Shown: positions 1-10,618 of the stretch, in pieces
Numbering within the stretch: the first letter of the stretch is position 1
How the letters are laid out: every line of letters begins with the position of its first letter
Assembly (NCBI RefSeq): GCF_014202435.1
Contig: NZ_JACHGU010000002.1
Coordinates: forward strand, 682,001 to 746,000
Origin: Pseudoxanthomonas broegbernensis
Lineage (GTDB): Bacteria > Pseudomonadota > Gammaproteobacteria > Xanthomonadales > Xanthomonadaceae
DNA: 64,000 nucleotides
Direction: 5' to 3'
Notes under the pieces: generated by a model
What the model saw: only the letters and a program-made list of their open reading frames with translations
What the model was told of the DNA's origin: nothing
Database searches by the model: none
Program-made: the position numbers and the translations under genes

Positions 1-744
1 GTGTACCAGGGCGCAAGCGCGCCGATCGCGCTGTTCGTCAGTTCCGCGCCCAAGCTGGCCGCGTTCGGCATGGCCTGGCGCCTGCTGGAGATGGGCGTCG
101 GCCCGCTGGCCCCGGAATGGAAGTGGCTGCTGGCCGGCCTGGCCGCGGTCTCGCTGGTGGTCGGCAACCTGATGGCCATCGCCCAGACCAACCTCAAGCG
201 CATGCTCGCGTACTCCACCGTCTCGCACATCGGCTTCCTGCTGATGGGCCTGGCCGGGGGCGATGCGCGCGGCTACGTGGCGGCGCTGTTCTACGCCATC
301 GTCTACGCGCTGATGTCCACGGCCGCGTTCGGCGCGATCATCGCGTTGTCGCGGCAGGGCTTCGAGGCGGAGAACATCGACGACTTCAAGGGCTTGAACG
401 CGCGCAACCCGTGGATGGCCTTCCTGGTGGCGTGCATCATGTTCTCGCTGGCCGGCGTCCCGCCGCTCCTCGGGTTCTGGATCAAGCTGACGGTGCTGGA
501 CGCGGCGGTGCAGGGCGGCCTGCTGTGGCTGGCCCTGCTGGGCGTGGTCTGCGCGGTGGTGGGTGCGTTCTACTACCTGCGCGTGGTCAAGGTCATGTAC
601 TTCGACGAGCCGGTCGGCGCGCCGCTGGCCGCGCACGGCGACCGCGTGCTGGGCGTGGTGCTGGGCGTGAACTCGCTGGCCCTGCTGCTGCTGCCGCTGG
701 GGCTGAACCCGCTCATGGCCTGGTGCCAGCGCGCGTTCATGTGA
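1..744 (+). CDS. nuoN: NADH-quinone oxidoreductase subunit N, C-terminal half (partial)
   Basis: This is the 3' part of an antiporter-like membrane subunit of respiratory complex I, which couples NADH oxidation to proton pumping in the inner membrane. The frame is open from the first base, so the true start lies left of the window; 247 codons are seen against about 480 for the family. The protein is a series of hydrophobic helices and contains LKRMLAYSTVSHIGF near residues 65-79, the conserved segment of NuoL/M/N proteins with its buried lysine. A strong terminator follows, so this is the last gene of the nuo operon. The GTG at base 1 is an internal valine, not a start. Confidence 0.95.
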   Translation: MYQGASAPIALFVSSAPKLAAFGMAWRLLEMGVGPLAPEWKWLLAGLAAVSLVVGNLMAIAQTNLKRMLAYSTVSHIGFLLMGLAGGDARGYVAALFYAIVYALMSTAAFGAIIALSRQGFEAENIDDFKGLNARNPWMAFLVACIMFSLAGVPPLLGFWIKLTVLDAAVQGGLLWLALLGVVCAVVGAFYYLRVVKVMYFDEPVGAPLAAHGDRVLGVVLGVNSLALLLLPLGLNPLMAWCQRAFM

Positions 745-788
745 ACCGCCCGCTCCGAGCCACGCATGCGTGCGGGGCGGAACCGGAA

Positions 789-822
789 CCCCCGGCGCCT
801 CGGTGCCGGGGGTTTTCCTTTT
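789..822 (+). terminator. Rho-independent terminator of the nuo operon
   Basis: A GC-only stem of about ten pairs (arms at 789-799 and 802-812) with a minimal loop is followed directly by a T-rich run, TTTTCCTTTT. It begins about 45 bases after the nuoN stop codon. Confidence 0.85.
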
Positions 823-1075
823 GTGCCGATGGCGGCGATGCGAACGGAACGGCTGGCCCGGAGTAGGGGCGACTTGGGTGCGTCGGGGCGGCGGCGGCGT
901 AGCCTCTTCCGCGGATCGGCGGCCTTTCCCTGGCGCCACGCTCCGTGCGAGTCATCGGGCGGCCACGCCTGCGGATTTGGGATCGTGAAGGGCGCGACGA
1001 CCCGTCTCGGAAACAGCCGGAATGGCGGAGCCCAGGGGGAGCAGGCATCGATTCAGCGTTTTCGCACCGTTCGGC

Positions 1076-1104
1076 TTGCAATAAGTGCGGCGAATCACCA
1101 TAAT
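1076..1104 (+). promoter_or_regulatory. Sigma-70 type promoter of the initiator tRNA
   Basis: TTGCAA (1076-1081) and CATAAT (1099-1104) are separated by exactly 17 bases. The predicted start, near 1111, lies about five bases before the mature tRNA 5' end, which fits a stable-RNA promoter. Confidence 0.7.
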
Positions 1105-1115
1105 CCCGCTTCTGC

Positions 1116-1192
1116 TGCGGGGTGGAGCAGTCTGGCAGCTCGTCGGGCTCATAACCCGAAGGTCGCAGGTTCAAATCCTGCCCCCGCTACCA
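1116..1192 (+). tRNA. Initiator tRNA-fMet (CAT)
   Basis: A 77-base cloverleaf with CCA encoded and anticodon CAT at 1150-1152. Two initiator hallmarks are visible: position 1 (T) does not pair with position 72 (T), and the anticodon stem ends in three consecutive G-C pairs (GGG/CCC) next to the loop. Placement upstream of rimP-nusA-infB matches the metY locus of gammaproteobacteria, so this tRNA probably heads the translation/transcription operon. Confidence 0.95.
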
Positions 1193-1211
1193 AGTTCCGA
1201 GGTTGCGTTTT

Positions 1212-1355
1212 TCCCGGTTCCACCGGGAGTTCCGGAATCTCGAGCTCGGGCTTGTGACGACGCATGTTCCCGTCGTCACACCGATTCCAGCTACATCGGA
1301 TGGGAAGCCCGGAAGGGCTTCTTGACTGACAAGAGGCCCGGATGGGCCTCTTGTC
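1212..1355 (+). promoter_or_regulatory. Four consecutive stem-loops between tRNA-fMet and rimP
   Basis: Four perfect inverted repeats follow one another: 1212-1228 (6 bp), 1253-1280 (10 bp, 8-base loop), 1304-1321 (7 bp, loop GGAA) and 1328-1355 (12 bp, loop GGAT). In Escherichia coli the metY-rimP interval carries processing and termination signals for a long nusA operon transcript; the same job is inferred here. No promoter-like pair was recognised between the stems and rimP. Confidence 0.6.
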
Positions 1356-1359
1356 GTTT
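1328..1359 (+). terminator. Possible attenuator or terminator before rimP
   Basis: The last stem (12 perfect pairs, four-base loop) is followed only by GTTTC, a short T stretch, so termination would be partial. That would suit an attenuator that lets part of the tRNA transcript continue into rimP-nusA. Confidence 0.5.
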
Positions 1360-1414
1360 CCGGGCCCGCAAACCGCCGTCCGGTCCGTTTCACGCGTTGG
1401 AGTAGCCGCCACTG

Positions 1415-2044
1415 ATGAGCGAGAAGACCAGCGAAATCGCCGAGCTGCTGGGCCCGACCGTCGCGTCGCTGGGCCTGGAGCTGCTGGGCGTGGAATACCT
1501 GCCGGCGCCCGGTGGCGCGACCTTGCGCCTGTACATCGACGTACCGGGCGGCGAGGGCGCGGACCCGGCCGCCGGTATGGGCGCCGCCGGCACGGACGCG
1601 CGCGTGGTCACGATCGAGGACTGCGAATCGGTCAGCCGCGAGGTATCCGCGCAACTGGACGTGGCCGACCCGATTTCCGGCAACTACACCCTCGAGGTGT
1701 CCTCGCCGGGCCTGGACCGGCCGCTGTTCGTCCCCACCCATTTCGCGCGCTTCGCCGGCGAGCAGGCCAAGGTTGCGCTGAAGCTGCCGCAGGACGGCCG
1801 CCGCCGCCTGCAGGGCACGATCCTGCGGGTCGAGGACGGCACGGTGGTGTTCGCGCTGGATGGCGCCGAGTTCGCGGTGGCCGCCGACAACATCGACCGG
1901 GCACGGCTGGTGCCGGACTGGGCGGCACTGGGCCTTGCGCCCTCGAAGAATTCGCCTTCCAAGGGCAAGCCCGCGGGCAAGTCCGGCAAGGCAGGCAAGC
2001 ACCCCTCCAACAAGCCGGCGGCCGGCGAGCCGCACGCGGAGTAA
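1415..2044 (+). CDS. rimP: Ribosome maturation factor RimP
   Basis: RimP binds the 30S subunit during assembly. The 209-residue protein has the expected N-terminal domain (from [20 protein letters not shown]) and the conserved SSPGLDRPL segment at the hinge before the SH3-like C-terminal domain. It is longer than the usual 150-180 residues because of a Lys/Gly/Ser-rich tail over about the last 35 residues, which looks disordered and RNA-friendly. The ATG gives a start typical of the family and the stop is four bases before nusA, so the two are co-transcribed and probably translationally linked. Confidence 0.95.
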   Translation: MSEKTSEIAELLGPTVASLGLELLGVEYLPAPGGATLRLYIDVPGGEGADPAAGMGAAGTDARVVTIEDCESVSREVSAQLDVADPISGNYTLEVSSPGLDRPLFVPTHFARFAGEQAKVALKLPQDGRRRLQGTILRVEDGTVVFALDGAEFAVAADNIDRARLVPDWAALGLAPSKNSPSKGKPAGKSGKAGKHPSNKPAAGEPHAE

Positions 2045-2048
2045 ATTG

Positions 2049-3563
2049 ATGAGCAAGGAACTTCTTCTGGTAGTGGATGCGGTCGCCAACGAGAAAGGCG
2101 TCACGCGCGAGGTGATCTTCGAGGCGCTGGAAGCCGCGCTGGCCTCGGCGGCCAAGAAGCGCTACATCGACCAGGATGTGGTCACCCGGGTGGCGATCGA
2201 CCGCAAGGACGGCAGCTACGAGACCTTCCGCCGTTGGGAAGTGGTGGCCGACGACGTGGTCATGGAGTCGCCCGACCGCCAGTTGCGCCTGATGGACGCG
2301 ATCGACGAGGCCGACGGCGTGGACGTGGGCGACTACATCGAAGAGCAGATCGAGAACCCCGAGTTCGGCCGCATCGCCGCCCAGGCCGCCAAGCAGGTGA
2401 TCGTGCAGCGCGTGCGCGAGGCCGAGCGCCAGCAGGTGGTGGACGCCTGGAGCGACCGCGTCGGCGAGCTGGTGACCGGCGTGGTCAAGCGCGCCGAGCG
2501 CGGCAACATCTACGTGGACCTGGGCGGGAACGCGGAAGCCTTCATCCCCAAGGAAAAGGGCATCCCGCGCGACGTGCTGCGCACCGGCGACCGTGTGCGC
2601 GGCTACCTCTACGAGGTCCGCAGCGAGCCCCGCGGCCCGCAGTTGTTCATCAGCCGCGGCGCGCCTGAATTCATGATCGAGCTGTTCAAGCTCGAGGTGC
2701 CGGAGGTGGGCCAGGGCCTGGTCGAGATCAAGGCCTGCGCGCGCGACCCCGGCGACCGCGCCAAGATCGCGGTCATCGCCCACGACACCCGTACCGACCC
2801 GATCGGCGCCTGCATCGGCATGCGCGGTTCGCGCGTGCAGGCGGTGTCCAACGAGCTCAACGGCGAGCGCGTGGACATCGTGCTGTGGAACGAGAACCCG
2901 GCCAGCTTCGTCATCAATGCGATGGCGCCGGCCGAGGTGCAGTCGATCATCGTCGACGAAGAAAAGCACTCCATGGACCTGGCCGTGGCCGAGGACCGGC
3001 TGGCCCAGGCCATCGGCAAGGGCGGCCAGAACGTGCGCCTGGCCAGCCGCCTGACCGGCTGGCAGCTCAACGTCATGACCCAGGACCAGGTCGCGGCCAA
3101 GTCCGAGGCCGAGCAGGCCGTGGCCCGCCAACTGTTCCAGGAGAAGCTGGAAGTCGACGAGGAAATCGCCGGCATCCTGGTGGCCGAGGGCTTCAGCACG
3201 GTCGAGGAGATCGCCTACGTGCCGGTCGGCGAGCTGCTGGCGGTGGAGGGCTTCGACGAGGACATCGTCGAGGAGCTGCGCGCCCGCGCCCGCGACGCCC
3301 TGCTCAACGACGCCCTGGCGGTGGAGGAGGAGCAACTGGACGGGAGCCTGCCGACCGACGACCTGCTGGCCCTGGAGGGCATGGACGAGGAGACCGCCCA
3401 CGCCCTGGCCGGGCACGGCGTGCGGACCAGCGAGGACCTGTCCGAGCTGGCCGCCGACGAGGTGGTCGAGTTCGGCATCGAGGGGCTGGACGAGGCCCGC
3501 GCCGCGGCCTTGATCCTGGCCGCCCGCGCCGAGGAGATCGCACGTCTGGAGCGTGGCGAATGA
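2049..3563 (+). CDS. nusA: Transcription termination/antitermination factor NusA
   Basis: NusA binds RNA polymerase and nascent RNA and controls pausing, termination and antitermination. The 504-residue protein shows the full domain order: N-terminal polymerase-binding domain (1-130), S1 domain (around [20 protein letters not shown], 140-205), two KH domains ([11 protein letters not shown] and [15 protein letters not shown]) and a long acidic C-terminal part with two helix-hairpin-helix-like repeats, as in the E. coli protein. The ATG at the start of [17 protein letters not shown] is chosen because it matches the family N terminus and sits four bases after the rimP stop; the frame is open further upstream but that part is rimP sequence read out of frame. 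Confidence 0.97.
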   Translation: MSKELLLVVDAVANEKGVTREVIFEALEAALASAAKKRYIDQDVVTRVAIDRKDGSYETFRRWEVVADDVVMESPDRQLRLMDAIDEADGVDVGDYIEEQIENPEFGRIAAQAAKQVIVQRVREAERQQVVDAWSDRVGELVTGVVKRAERGNIYVDLGGNAEAFIPKEKGIPRDVLRTGDRVRGYLYEVRSEPRGPQLFISRGAPEFMIELFKLEVPEVGQGLVEIKACARDPGDRAKIAVIAHDTRTDPIGACIGMRGSRVQAVSNELNGERVDIVLWNENPASFVINAMAPAEVQSIIVDEEKHSMDLAVAEDRLAQAIGKGGQNVRLASRLTGWQLNVMTQDQVAAKSEAEQAVARQLFQEKLEVDEEIAGILVAEGFSTVEEIAYVPVGELLAVEGFDEDIVEELRARARDALLNDALAVEEEQLDGSLPTDDLLALEGMDEETAHALAGHGVRTSEDLSELAADEVVEFGIEGLDEARAAALILAARAEEIARLERGE

Positions 3564-3659
3564 GCCAGCGATGAACGCCGCCCTGCACCGAACAGGGCTT
3601 AGAATCCGCGTTTCCCTTGCTCTGCGCGAGGGGGCGCCAAACTAGAGCATAGGATCCGA

Positions 3660-6272
3660 ATGTCGCAGCAAACCACCATCCGCAAGCTCGCCGAGCTGGT
3701 CAACACCCCGGTCGAGAAGTTGCTGGAACAACTGGCCGAGGCCGGCATGAAGTTCGGCGGTCCCGACCAGGTCGTGACCAGCGCCGAGAAGATCAAGCTG
3801 CTCGGCTTCCTGCGCCGGACCCACGGCAAGGCCAGCCCGCAGGCCGAGGAAGTGGCCGCGCCGAAGAAGATCACCCTGGCCCGGCGCAAGGTCCAGGAGC
3901 TGACCGTCGGCGGCGGCCGCAGCAAGACCACGGTCAATGTCGAGGTGCGGCAGAAGCGCACCTACGTCAAGGCGGCCGAAGCGCCGCCGCCGGCCGTCGG
4001 GGAAATGGCCGACGGCGAGCGCGCGGAGGTGCTGCGCAAGCTGGAGGAATCGCGCCAGCGCAACCTGGCCGAGCAGCAGCGCCTGGCCGAGGCCGACCGC
4101 GCCCGCGCCGAGGACCTTGAGCGCAAGCGCCAGGAGGAAGAGACCCAGCGCCTGGCCGAGGAACAGCGCAAGGCCGAGGAGGACCAGCGTCAGAAGGGCG
4201 TCCCCGCCGCGCCGCAGGACGCCGCCGACGCGGCCCCGCGCGCGGCCCGCCCGGCCGCCCCGCACCATCGACCGGCGCCGGATCGCGTCGCCCCCGGGCA
4301 CAAGCACAAGCCCCGTGGCTCGCACGCCATGGTGGCCGGCATCGAGGACGACGAGGCGGCCAGCCGCTTCGCTGGCCAGTTGCATCTGTCCGCAGCCGAC
4401 CGCGCGCGCCGTTCCAGCGCCCGCCCGGGCAGCCGTTCCAAGCCGCGCCGCCAGGAAGTGCGGGGCGGGGCGGGCGGCGGGGCCGGCGGCTTCGAGCGTC
4501 CGACCGCGCCGGTGGTGCGCGAGGTGGCGGTAGGCGATTCGATCACCGTGGCCGACCTGGCGCAGAAGCTGGCACTCAAGGGGGGCGACGTGGTCAAGGC
4601 GATGTTCAAGATGGGCGTGATGGCCACCATCACCCAGACCATCGACCACGACACCGCGGTGCTGGTGGTCGAGGAACTGGGCCACAAGGCCGTGCGCGCC
4701 GACAGCGACGATGCCGAGACCGAGCTGCTGGCGCACGTGGAGCAGGCGCAGGGCGACCGGACCCCGCGTCCGCCCGTGGTGACCATCATGGGCCACGTCG
4801 ACCACGGCAAGACCTCGCTGCTGGACTACCTGCGCCGCACCAAGGTGGCTACCGGCGAGGCCGGCGGCATCACCCAGCACATCGGCGCGTACCACGTGGA
4901 GACGCCCAAGGGCGTGATCAGCTTCCTCGACACCCCCGGCCACGCGGCCTTCACCTCGATGCGCGCGCGCGGCGCCAAGCTCACCGACATCGTGGTGCTG
5001 GTGGTGGCCGCCGATGACGGCGTCATGCCGCAGACCAAGGAAGCCATCCAGCACGCGCGCGCGGCCGGTGTGCCGCTGATCGTGGCGATCAACAAGATCG
5101 ACAAGTCCACCGCCGACCCGCTGCGGGTCAAGAACGAGCTGCTCGCCGAGCAGGTGGTGGCCGAGGACTTCGGCGGCGACACCCAGATGGTGGAGCTGTC
5201 GGCCAAGGTCGGCACCGGCGTGGACGATCTGCTGGACGCCATCTCGCTGCAGGCCGAGGTGCTGGAACTGCGGGCGGTGTCCGAAGGCCGCGCCAGCGGC
5301 GTGGTCATCGAGTCGGCACTGGACAAGGGGCGCGGGCCGGTGGCCACGGTGCTGGTGCAGGAAGGCCGCCTGAAGAAGGGCGACTACCTGGTCTGCGGCG
5401 TGCAGTACGGCCGCGTGCGTGCGCTGTTCGACGAGACCGGGAGCCAGCCCGATTCGGCCGGCCCGTCGATCCCGGTGCAGGTCCTGGGCCTGTCCGGCGT
5501 GCCGGACGCCGGCGACGACTTCGTCGTGGTCAAGGACGAGCGCCTGGCCAAGGACGTTGCCCAGCAGCGCGATGCCAAGCGCCGCGAGTCGCGCCTGGTC
5601 CAGAGCGCGGGCAGCCGCATGGAAGACATCATGGCCCAGATGGGCAAGGGCGAGGGCCAGCAGGTCCTCAACCTGCTGGTCAAGGCCGACGTGCAGGGTT
5701 CGGTGGAGGCGCTGAAGCAGTCGCTGACCGCGCTGTCCAACGACCAGATCCGGATCAACGTGATCAGCTCGGGCGTGGGCGGCATCACCGAGTCCGACGC
5801 CAACGTGGCCGCCACCACCAAGGCCACGGTGATCGGCTTCAACGTCCGTGCGGATGCTTCGGCGCGCCGGATCATCGAGTCCAACGGCGTGGACCTGCGC
5901 TACTTCTCGATCATCTACGACGTGATCGACCAGGTGAAGCAGGTCGCTTCCGGGCTGCTGGGCGTGGAGATCCGCGAGGAGATCATCGGCATCGCCGAGG
6001 TCCGCGACGTGTTCCGCAGCTCCAAGTTCGGCGCGGTGGCCGGCTGCATGGTCGTGGAGGGCGTGGTCAAGCGCAACAAGCCGATCCGCGTGCTGCGCGA
6101 CAACACGGTCGTCTTCGAGGGCGAGCTGGAATCACTGCGCCGCTTCAAGGAGAACGTGGAGGAAGTGCGCAACGGCACCGAGTGCGGCATCGGCGTGAAG
6201 GAATACAACGACGTCAAGCCGGGCGACCAGATCGAGTGCTTCGAGCGCATCGAGGTGCAGCGCACCCTGTAA
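3660..6272 (+). CDS. infB: Translation initiation factor IF-2
   Basis: IF-2 is the GTPase that places fMet-tRNA on the 30S subunit and promotes subunit joining. Residues 1-55 form the first IF2-N domain, 115-185 are a charged Glu/Arg/Ala coiled coil, 185-275 are a Pro/Ala/Arg-rich linker, a second IF2-N domain follows, and the G domain begins with GHVDHGKT at 378-385, then DTPGH and NKID. The C-terminal half is complete to the fMet-tRNA-binding domain. At 870 residues it is close to the E. coli length. It follows nusA by about 95 bases in the conserved operon. Confidence 0.97.
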   Translation: MSQQTTIRKLAELVNTPVEKLLEQLAEAGMKFGGPDQVVTSAEKIKLLGFLRRTHGKASPQAEEVAAPKKITLARRKVQELTVGGGRSKTTVNVEVRQKRTYVKAAEAPPPAVGEMADGERAEVLRKLEESRQRNLAEQQRLAEADRARAEDLERKRQEEETQRLAEEQRKAEEDQRQKGVPAAPQDAADAAPRAARPAAPHHRPAPDRVAPGHKHKPRGSHAMVAGIEDDEAASRFAGQLHLSAADRARRSSARPGSRSKPRRQEVRGGAGGGAGGFERPTAPVVREVAVGDSITVADLAQKLALKGGDVVKAMFKMGVMATITQTIDHDTAVLVVEELGHKAVRADSDDAETELLAHVEQAQGDRTPRPPVVTIMGHVDHGKTSLLDYLRRTKVATGEAGGITQHIGAYHVETPKGVISFLDTPGHAAFTSMRARGAKLTDIVVLVVAADDGVMPQTKEAIQHARAAGVPLIVAINKIDKSTADPLRVKNELLAEQVVAEDFGGDTQMVELSAKVGTGVDDLLDAISLQAEVLELRAVSEGRASGVVIESALDKGRGPVATVLVQEGRLKKGDYLVCGVQYGRVRALFDETGSQPDSAGPSIPVQVLGLSGVPDAGDDFVVVKDERLAKDVAQQRDAKRRESRLVQSAGSRMEDIMAQMGKGEGQQVLNLLVKADVQGSVEALKQSLTALSNDQIRINVISSGVGGITESDANVAATTKATVIGFNVRADASARRIIESNGVDLRYFSIIYDVIDQVKQVASGLLGVEIREEIIGIAEVRDVFRSSKFGAVAGCMVVEGVVKRNKPIRVLRDNTVVFEGELESLRRFKENVEEVRNGTECGIGVKEYNDVKPGDQIECFERIEVQRTL

Positions 6273-6294
6273 GCCGCACCTGCGCCGCACGACA

Positions 6295-6327
6295 GGGGGA
6301 AGGCCGTCCGGCCGTCCCCCGCGTTTT
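6295..6327 (+). terminator. Possible terminator after infB
   Basis: A stem of GGGGG/CCCCC plus GGCC/GGCC with a small internal mismatch is followed by GCGTTTT. The T run is short and rbfA continues on the same strand 80 bases later, so it may be only a partial stop or a processing site. Confidence 0.5.
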
Positions 6328-6407
6328 CCGTCCCGTCGCGCGCCCGTCGCGGCGGGTACGCTACCGTTGCACTGCACCGGCCGGATGTCGGGCCGAGGAG
6401 TCGAGCC

Positions 6408-6770
6408 ATGCCCACCAAATCCTTCCAACGTACCGACCGGGTGTCGGCGCAGTTGCGCCGGGAGCTGGGCACCCTGGTCCACGAGGCCGTGCGCGACCAC
6501 GGCCTGCCGTCGGTCAGCGTCTCCGACGTGGAGGTCACCCGCGACCTGGCCCACGCCAAGGTCTTCGTCACCGCGCTGCTGCCGGAGCGCTCGGCCGAGG
6601 CGGTCAAGGCGCTGAAGGTGCTTGCCTACGAGATCCGCATGGAACTGGCGCGGCGGATCAAGCTGCGCCACGTGCCCGAGCTGCATTTCCGCTACGACGA
6701 TTCGGTGGACCGCGGCGAACGCATCGACGAGTTGCTGAAGGACAACCTGCCTTCCGATTCCGAGCCGTAG
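6408..6770 (+). CDS. rbfA: 30S ribosome-binding factor RbfA
   Basis: RbfA is a small KH-fold protein that binds 16S rRNA during 30S maturation and is needed in the cold. The 120-residue product has the family pattern from [17 protein letters not shown] through [17 protein letters not shown] to the C-terminal [20 protein letters not shown] signature. Length and position between infB and truB are as expected. It starts about 135 bases after infB, a wider gap than within rimP-nusA. Confidence 0.96.
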   Translation: MPTKSFQRTDRVSAQLRRELGTLVHEAVRDHGLPSVSVSDVEVTRDLAHAKVFVTALLPERSAEAVKALKVLAYEIRMELARRIKLRHVPELHFRYDDSVDRGERIDELLKDNLPSDSEP

Positions 6771-6900
6771 GCGCCGGCATCGGCCGGCTCCGCGGCGGCC
6801 GTCTCGCTGTCCCGAATCCGACGTTCCCTCGCCCGGGCCGGCCGCAGCCGGGCCCGTGGCAACCCGCGGCCGTCGCCGGCCCTCCCCGTCCTTGGTATCC

Positions 6901-7839
6901 ATGACCTCCACCGGCCGCAAGCGCCCCCTCGACGGCATCCTGCTGCTGGACAAGCCGGCCGGGATCAGTTCCAACGCCGCCCTGCAGAAGGCCCGGTGGC
7001 TGTTCCGCGCCGAGAAGGGCGGGCACACCGGCAGCCTGGACCCGCTGGCCACCGGCCTGCTGCCGCTGTGCTTCGGCGAGGCGACCAAGCTGGCAGGGCT
7101 GCTGCTCGGCTCGGACAAGGCCTACGAGGCCGGCATCGTGCTGGGCATCGCCACCGATACCGACGACGCCGACGGCCAGGTGCTGCGCCAGCGCCCGGTG
7201 CCGGCGCTGGACCGGGCCAGTCTGGAGGCGGCGCTGGCGCCGTTCACCGGCCTCCTGCGCCAGCGCGCGCCGGTGTACTCGGCACTCAAGCAGGGCGGGG
7301 AGCCGCTCTATGCGCGCGCGCGCCGCGGCGAGGCCATCGAGGCGCCGGTGCGCGAGGTGAAGGTCCATGCCATCGAACTGCTCGACCACCGGGCCGATGG
7401 CCTGCGCCTGCGCGTGACCTGCGGCTCGGGCACCTACATCCGCAGCCTGGCCCGCGACCTGGGCGAGGCACTGGGCTGCGGTGCGCACATCGGCGACCTG
7501 CGCCGGCTCTGGGTCGACCCGTTCCGCGAGCCGCGGATGTGGACGCTGGACGCGTTGCAGGCGCTGGCCGAGGCCGGCGGCGAAGCGGCGCTGGACGCCT
7601 GCCTGCTGCCGCTGGAGGCCGGACTGGCCGGTTTCCCCCGGGTCGAACTGGCCGACGCCGAGGCGGCGCGTTTCGCCCAGGGCCAGCGCCTGCGCGGCCC
7701 GTGGACGCCGGCCGACCCGGCCGCGGTCTTCGCCGATGGCGGCCGCGCACTGGGGCTGGCCTGGGTCGAGCCGGGCGGGCGGCTCTCGCCGCAGCGCCTG
7801 TTCCGCGCCGCGGGCGATGCCGTGCGCACCGGGCGATGA
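6901..7839 (+). CDS. truB: tRNA pseudouridine(55) synthase TruB
   Basis: TruB isomerises U55 in the T-loop of tRNAs. The catalytic aspartate is in the motif [20 protein letters not shown] near residues 38-57, and the PUA-like C-terminal region follows. The ATG beginning [21 protein letters not shown] is preferred over one 45 bases upstream, because family members begin right before the (D/N)G-LLLDKP block. The protein has 312 residues, normal for the family. Confidence 0.96.
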   Translation: MTSTGRKRPLDGILLLDKPAGISSNAALQKARWLFRAEKGGHTGSLDPLATGLLPLCFGEATKLAGLLLGSDKAYEAGIVLGIATDTDDADGQVLRQRPVPALDRASLEAALAPFTGLLRQRAPVYSALKQGGEPLYARARRGEAIEAPVREVKVHAIELLDHRADGLRLRVTCGSGTYIRSLARDLGEALGCGAHIGDLRRLWVDPFREPRMWTLDALQALAEAGGEAALDACLLPLEAGLAGFPRVELADAEAARFAQGQRLRGPWTPADPAAVFADGGRALGLAWVEPGGRLSPQRLFRAAGDAVRTGR

Positions 7840-7860
7840 CGCCGGGACAAAGCTAACGCC

Positions 7861-7889
7861 TTGTCCGCAAAGGTACCGGAAGGTACAAT
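7861..7889 (+). promoter_or_regulatory. Sigma-70 type promoter of rpsO
   Basis: TTGTCC (7861-7866) and TACAAT (7884-7889) are spaced by exactly 17 bases. The transcript would begin near 7896, leaving a leader of about 105 bases before rpsO, the region in which E. coli S15 represses its own translation. Confidence 0.75.
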
Positions 7890-8000
7890 TCGCGCGCCTT
7901 TTTCGGCAAATCCTTCCGCCTTCGAGGCGGCCATCCGCAAGCGGCGGGTCAGGCGGTGCGCCCAGCGCGTTCCTGCCGGCTACGCATCGAGAGAACCCAC

Positions 8001-8261
8001 ATGTCCATCGACACCCAGAAAGTCATCGCCGACAACCAGCGCGGCACCAACGACACCGGCTCGCCGGAAGTCCAGGTGGCCCTGCTGACGGCGCGCATCG
8101 AGCAGTTGACCGAGCACTTCAAGACCCACAAGAAGGACCACCACAGCCGCCGCGGCCTGCTGCAACTGGTCAATCGCCGTCGCAGCCTGCTCGACTACCT
8201 CAAGCGCAAGGACAACGAGCGCTACAAGAGCCTGATCGAAAAGCTCGGCCTGCGTCGCTGA
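8001..8261 (+). CDS. rpsO: 30S ribosomal protein S15
   Basis: S15 is a primary binder of the central domain of 16S rRNA. The 86-residue product reads [13 protein letters not shown] onward with the family's [10 protein letters not shown] and [12 protein letters not shown] segments. The ATG at 8001 is used because S15 starts there in close relatives; a longer in-frame extension begins inside the leader and has no S15 resemblance. A promoter lies upstream and a hairpin terminator downstream, before pnp. Confidence 0.97.
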   Translation: MSIDTQKVIADNQRGTNDTGSPEVQVALLTARIEQLTEHFKTHKKDHHSRRGLLQLVNRRRSLLDYLKRKDNERYKSLIEKLGLRR

Positions 8262-8273
8262 TGCATCATCCCG

Positions 8274-8300
8274 CCGCGGCGCAGAAATGCGCCGCGGTTT
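8274..8300 (+). terminator. Hairpin between rpsO and pnp
   Basis: A perfect 10-bp stem (8274-8283 with 8288-8297) closed by the stable tetraloop GAAA is followed by TTT. It starts 13 bases after the rpsO stop. In E. coli the rpsO-pnp interval has the rpsO terminator and an RNase III site that controls pnp; the same dual role is inferred. Confidence 0.75.
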
Positions 8301-8449
8301 GCATTTCGGGCGCCTGAAGATCGCAGGCCCCGGCTCCGGCACCGTGCCGGGGCGCGAGGTTCGCCAAGGGCCGGAGTCTCCGGCCACCCGGCGGCGGCAA
8401 GGGCCGCAACCGGTCAATCCGTAAGCGAGTCATTTCCCAAGGAACCGAC

Positions 8450-10555
8450 GTGGCAAAAATCACCAAAACCTTCCAGTACGGCAAACATACCGTGACCCTG
8501 GAGACGGGCGAGGTCGCCCGCCAGGCCAGCGGCGCGGTCATCGTGAAGATGGACGACACCGTACTGCTGGTCTCCGCCGTCGCCGCCAAGAGCGCGCGCG
8601 AGGGCCAGGACTTCTTCCCGCTCACCGTGGACTACCAGGAGAAGTTCTACGCCGGAGGCCGCATCCCCGGCGGCTTCTTCAAGCGCGAGGGCCGGCCGAC
8701 CGAGAAGGAAACGCTGATTTCGCGCCTGATCGACCGCCCGATCCGCCCGCTGTTCCCCGACAACTACAGGAACGAGATCCAGATCATCGCGACCGTGATG
8801 TCGCTGAATCCGGAGATCGACGGCGACATCCCGGCCCTGATCGGTGCCTCCGCCGCCCTGGCCCTGGCCGGCACCCCGTTCAAGGGCCCGATCGGCGCGG
8901 CCAAGGTCGGCTACAAGGACGGCCAGTACATCCTCAACCCGACCGCCGCCGAGCTGAAGGAATCGCAGTTGGAGCTGGTCGTGGCCGGTACCGCCAACGC
9001 GGTGCTGATGGTCGAGTCCGAAGCGGCGCTGCTGTCGGAGGAAGTGATGCTGGGCGCGGTCACCTTCGGCCACCGCGAGCTGCAGAAGGTGGTCGGCGCG
9101 ATCAACGAGCTGGTCGCCGAGGCCGGCACCAGGCCGTCCGACTGGGCCGCTCCCGCCAGGAACGAGGCCCTGGTCGCGGCGCTGAAGGAAGCCGTCGGCG
9201 GCCGCCTGGCCGAGGCCTTCCAGGTGCGCGACAAGCTGCAGCGCCGCGACGCCATCGCCGCGATCAAGAAGGACGTCGCCGAAGCCCTGGCCGGCCGCGT
9301 CGCCGCCGAGGGCTGGAACCCCGCCGAGCTGTCCAAGGAGTTCGGCGAGCTCGAGTACCACACCCTGCGCGACTCGGTGCTGGATACCAAGGTCCGCATC
9401 GACGGCCGTGCCCTGGACACCGTGCGCCCGATCACCGTGAAGACCGGCGTGCTGCCGCGTACCCACGGCTCGGCCATGTTCACCCGCGGCGAGACCCAGG
9501 CCATCGTGGTCACCACGCTGGGCACCGCCCGCGACGGCCAGATCATCGATGCGGTCAGCGGCGAGTACAAGGACAACTTCCTGTTCCACTACAACTTCCC
9601 GCCGTACTCGGTGGGCGAGTGCGGCCGCTTCGGCGCGCCCAAGCGCCGCGAGATCGGCCACGGCCGCCTGGCAAAGCGCGGCGTGCTGGCGGTGATGCCG
9701 ACCCTGGAATCGTTCCCCTACACGATCCGCGTGGTCTCGGAGATCACCGAGTCCAACGGTTCCTCGTCGATGGCCTCGGTCTGCGGCAGCTCGCTGGCGC
9801 TGATGGACGCCGGCGTGCCGGTGAAGTCGCCGGTCGCGGGCATCGCCATGGGCCTGGTGAAGGAGGGCGACCGCTTCGTGGTGCTGTCCGACATCCTCGG
9901 CGACGAGGACCACCTGGGCGACATGGACTTCAAGGTCGCCGGCACCGCCGAGGGCGTGTCCGCCCTGCAGATGGACATCAAGATCGAGGGCATCACCGAG
10001 GAGATCATGAAGCAGGCCCTGGAGCAGGCCAAGGCCGGCCGCCTGCACATCCTCGGCGAGATGGCCAAGGGCCTGACCGCGCCGCGCGCGGAGCTGTCCG
10101 AGTACGCCCCGCGCCTGCTGACCATCAAGATCCACCCGGACAAGATCCGCGAGGTCATCGGCAAGGGCGGCGCCACCATCCAGGGCATCACCAAGGAGAC
10201 CGGCACCCAGATCGACATCCAGGACGACGGCACCATCGTCATCGCCTCGGTCAATGCCGCCGCCGCGCAGGCCGCCAAGGCCCGCATCGAGCAGATCACC
10301 TCGGACGTGGAGCCGGGCCGGATCTACGAGGGCAAGGTCGCCAAGATCATGGACTTCGGCGCGTTCGTGACCATCCTGCCGGGCAAGGACGGCCTGGTCC
10401 ACGTCTCGCAGATCTCCAGCGAGCGGGTGGAGAAGGTCTCCGACAAGCTCAAGGAAGGCGACCTGGTCAAGGTCAAGGTGCTGGAAGTCGACAAGCAGGG
10501 TCGCATCCGCCTGTCGATCAAGGCCGTCGAGGAAGGCGAGGGCGTGACGGAGTAA
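8450..10555 (+). CDS. pnp: Polyribonucleotide nucleotidyltransferase (PNPase)
   Basis: PNPase degrades RNA 3'-to-5' by phosphorolysis and is a core component of the degradosome. The 701-residue protein has two RNase PH-like domains, with the catalytic block around [20 protein letters not shown] and [14 protein letters not shown] in the second, then a KH domain ([20 protein letters not shown], about 565-585) and a C-terminal S1 domain (from [18 protein letters not shown], about 623). The start is GTG, preceded by an AAGGAA ribosome-binding site; no nearer in-frame ATG gives the family N terminus. Confidence 0.97.
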   Translation: MAKITKTFQYGKHTVTLETGEVARQASGAVIVKMDDTVLLVSAVAAKSAREGQDFFPLTVDYQEKFYAGGRIPGGFFKREGRPTEKETLISRLIDRPIRPLFPDNYRNEIQIIATVMSLNPEIDGDIPALIGASAALALAGTPFKGPIGAAKVGYKDGQYILNPTAAELKESQLELVVAGTANAVLMVESEAALLSEEVMLGAVTFGHRELQKVVGAINELVAEAGTRPSDWAAPARNEALVAALKEAVGGRLAEAFQVRDKLQRRDAIAAIKKDVAEALAGRVAAEGWNPAELSKEFGELEYHTLRDSVLDTKVRIDGRALDTVRPITVKTGVLPRTHGSAMFTRGETQAIVVTTLGTARDGQIIDAVSGEYKDNFLFHYNFPPYSVGECGRFGAPKRREIGHGRLAKRGVLAVMPTLESFPYTIRVVSEITESNGSSSMASVCGSSLALMDAGVPVKSPVAGIAMGLVKEGDRFVVLSDILGDEDHLGDMDFKVAGTAEGVSALQMDIKIEGITEEIMKQALEQAKAGRLHILGEMAKGLTAPRAELSEYAPRLLTIKIHPDKIREVIGKGGATIQGITKETGTQIDIQDDGTIVIASVNAAAAQAAKARIEQITSDVEPGRIYEGKVAKIMDFGAFVTILPGKDGLVHVSQISSERVEKVSDKLKEGDLVKVKVLEVDKQGRIRLSIKAVEEGEGVTE

Positions 10556-10580
10556 TCCGCCGGCGTTCGACGACGCGACG

Positions 10581-10613
10581 AAGAGGGCGGGCCATTGGCC
10601 CGCCTTCTTTTTT
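10581..10613 (+). terminator. Rho-independent terminator of pnp
   Basis: A stem of about 13 pairs (8 of them uninterrupted GC, 10586-10593 with 10597-10604) with a three-base loop runs into a T-rich tract ending TTTTTT. It lies between the convergent genes pnp and regA. Confidence 0.9.
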
Positions 10614-10618
10614 CCCGT

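Larger units (their letters stand above)
745..1115. other. Intergenic region nuoN to initiator tRNA
   Basis: No protein gene is supported here; the open frames lack family resemblance and one runs antisense through the tRNA. It holds the nuo terminator on the left and the tRNA promoter on the right. The middle, about 823-1075, shows nothing recognisable. Confidence 0.6.

Noticed and set aside
737-1174. Minus-strand frame of 145 codons running through tRNA-fMet
   Set aside because: Overlaps a structurally certain tRNA; no domain.
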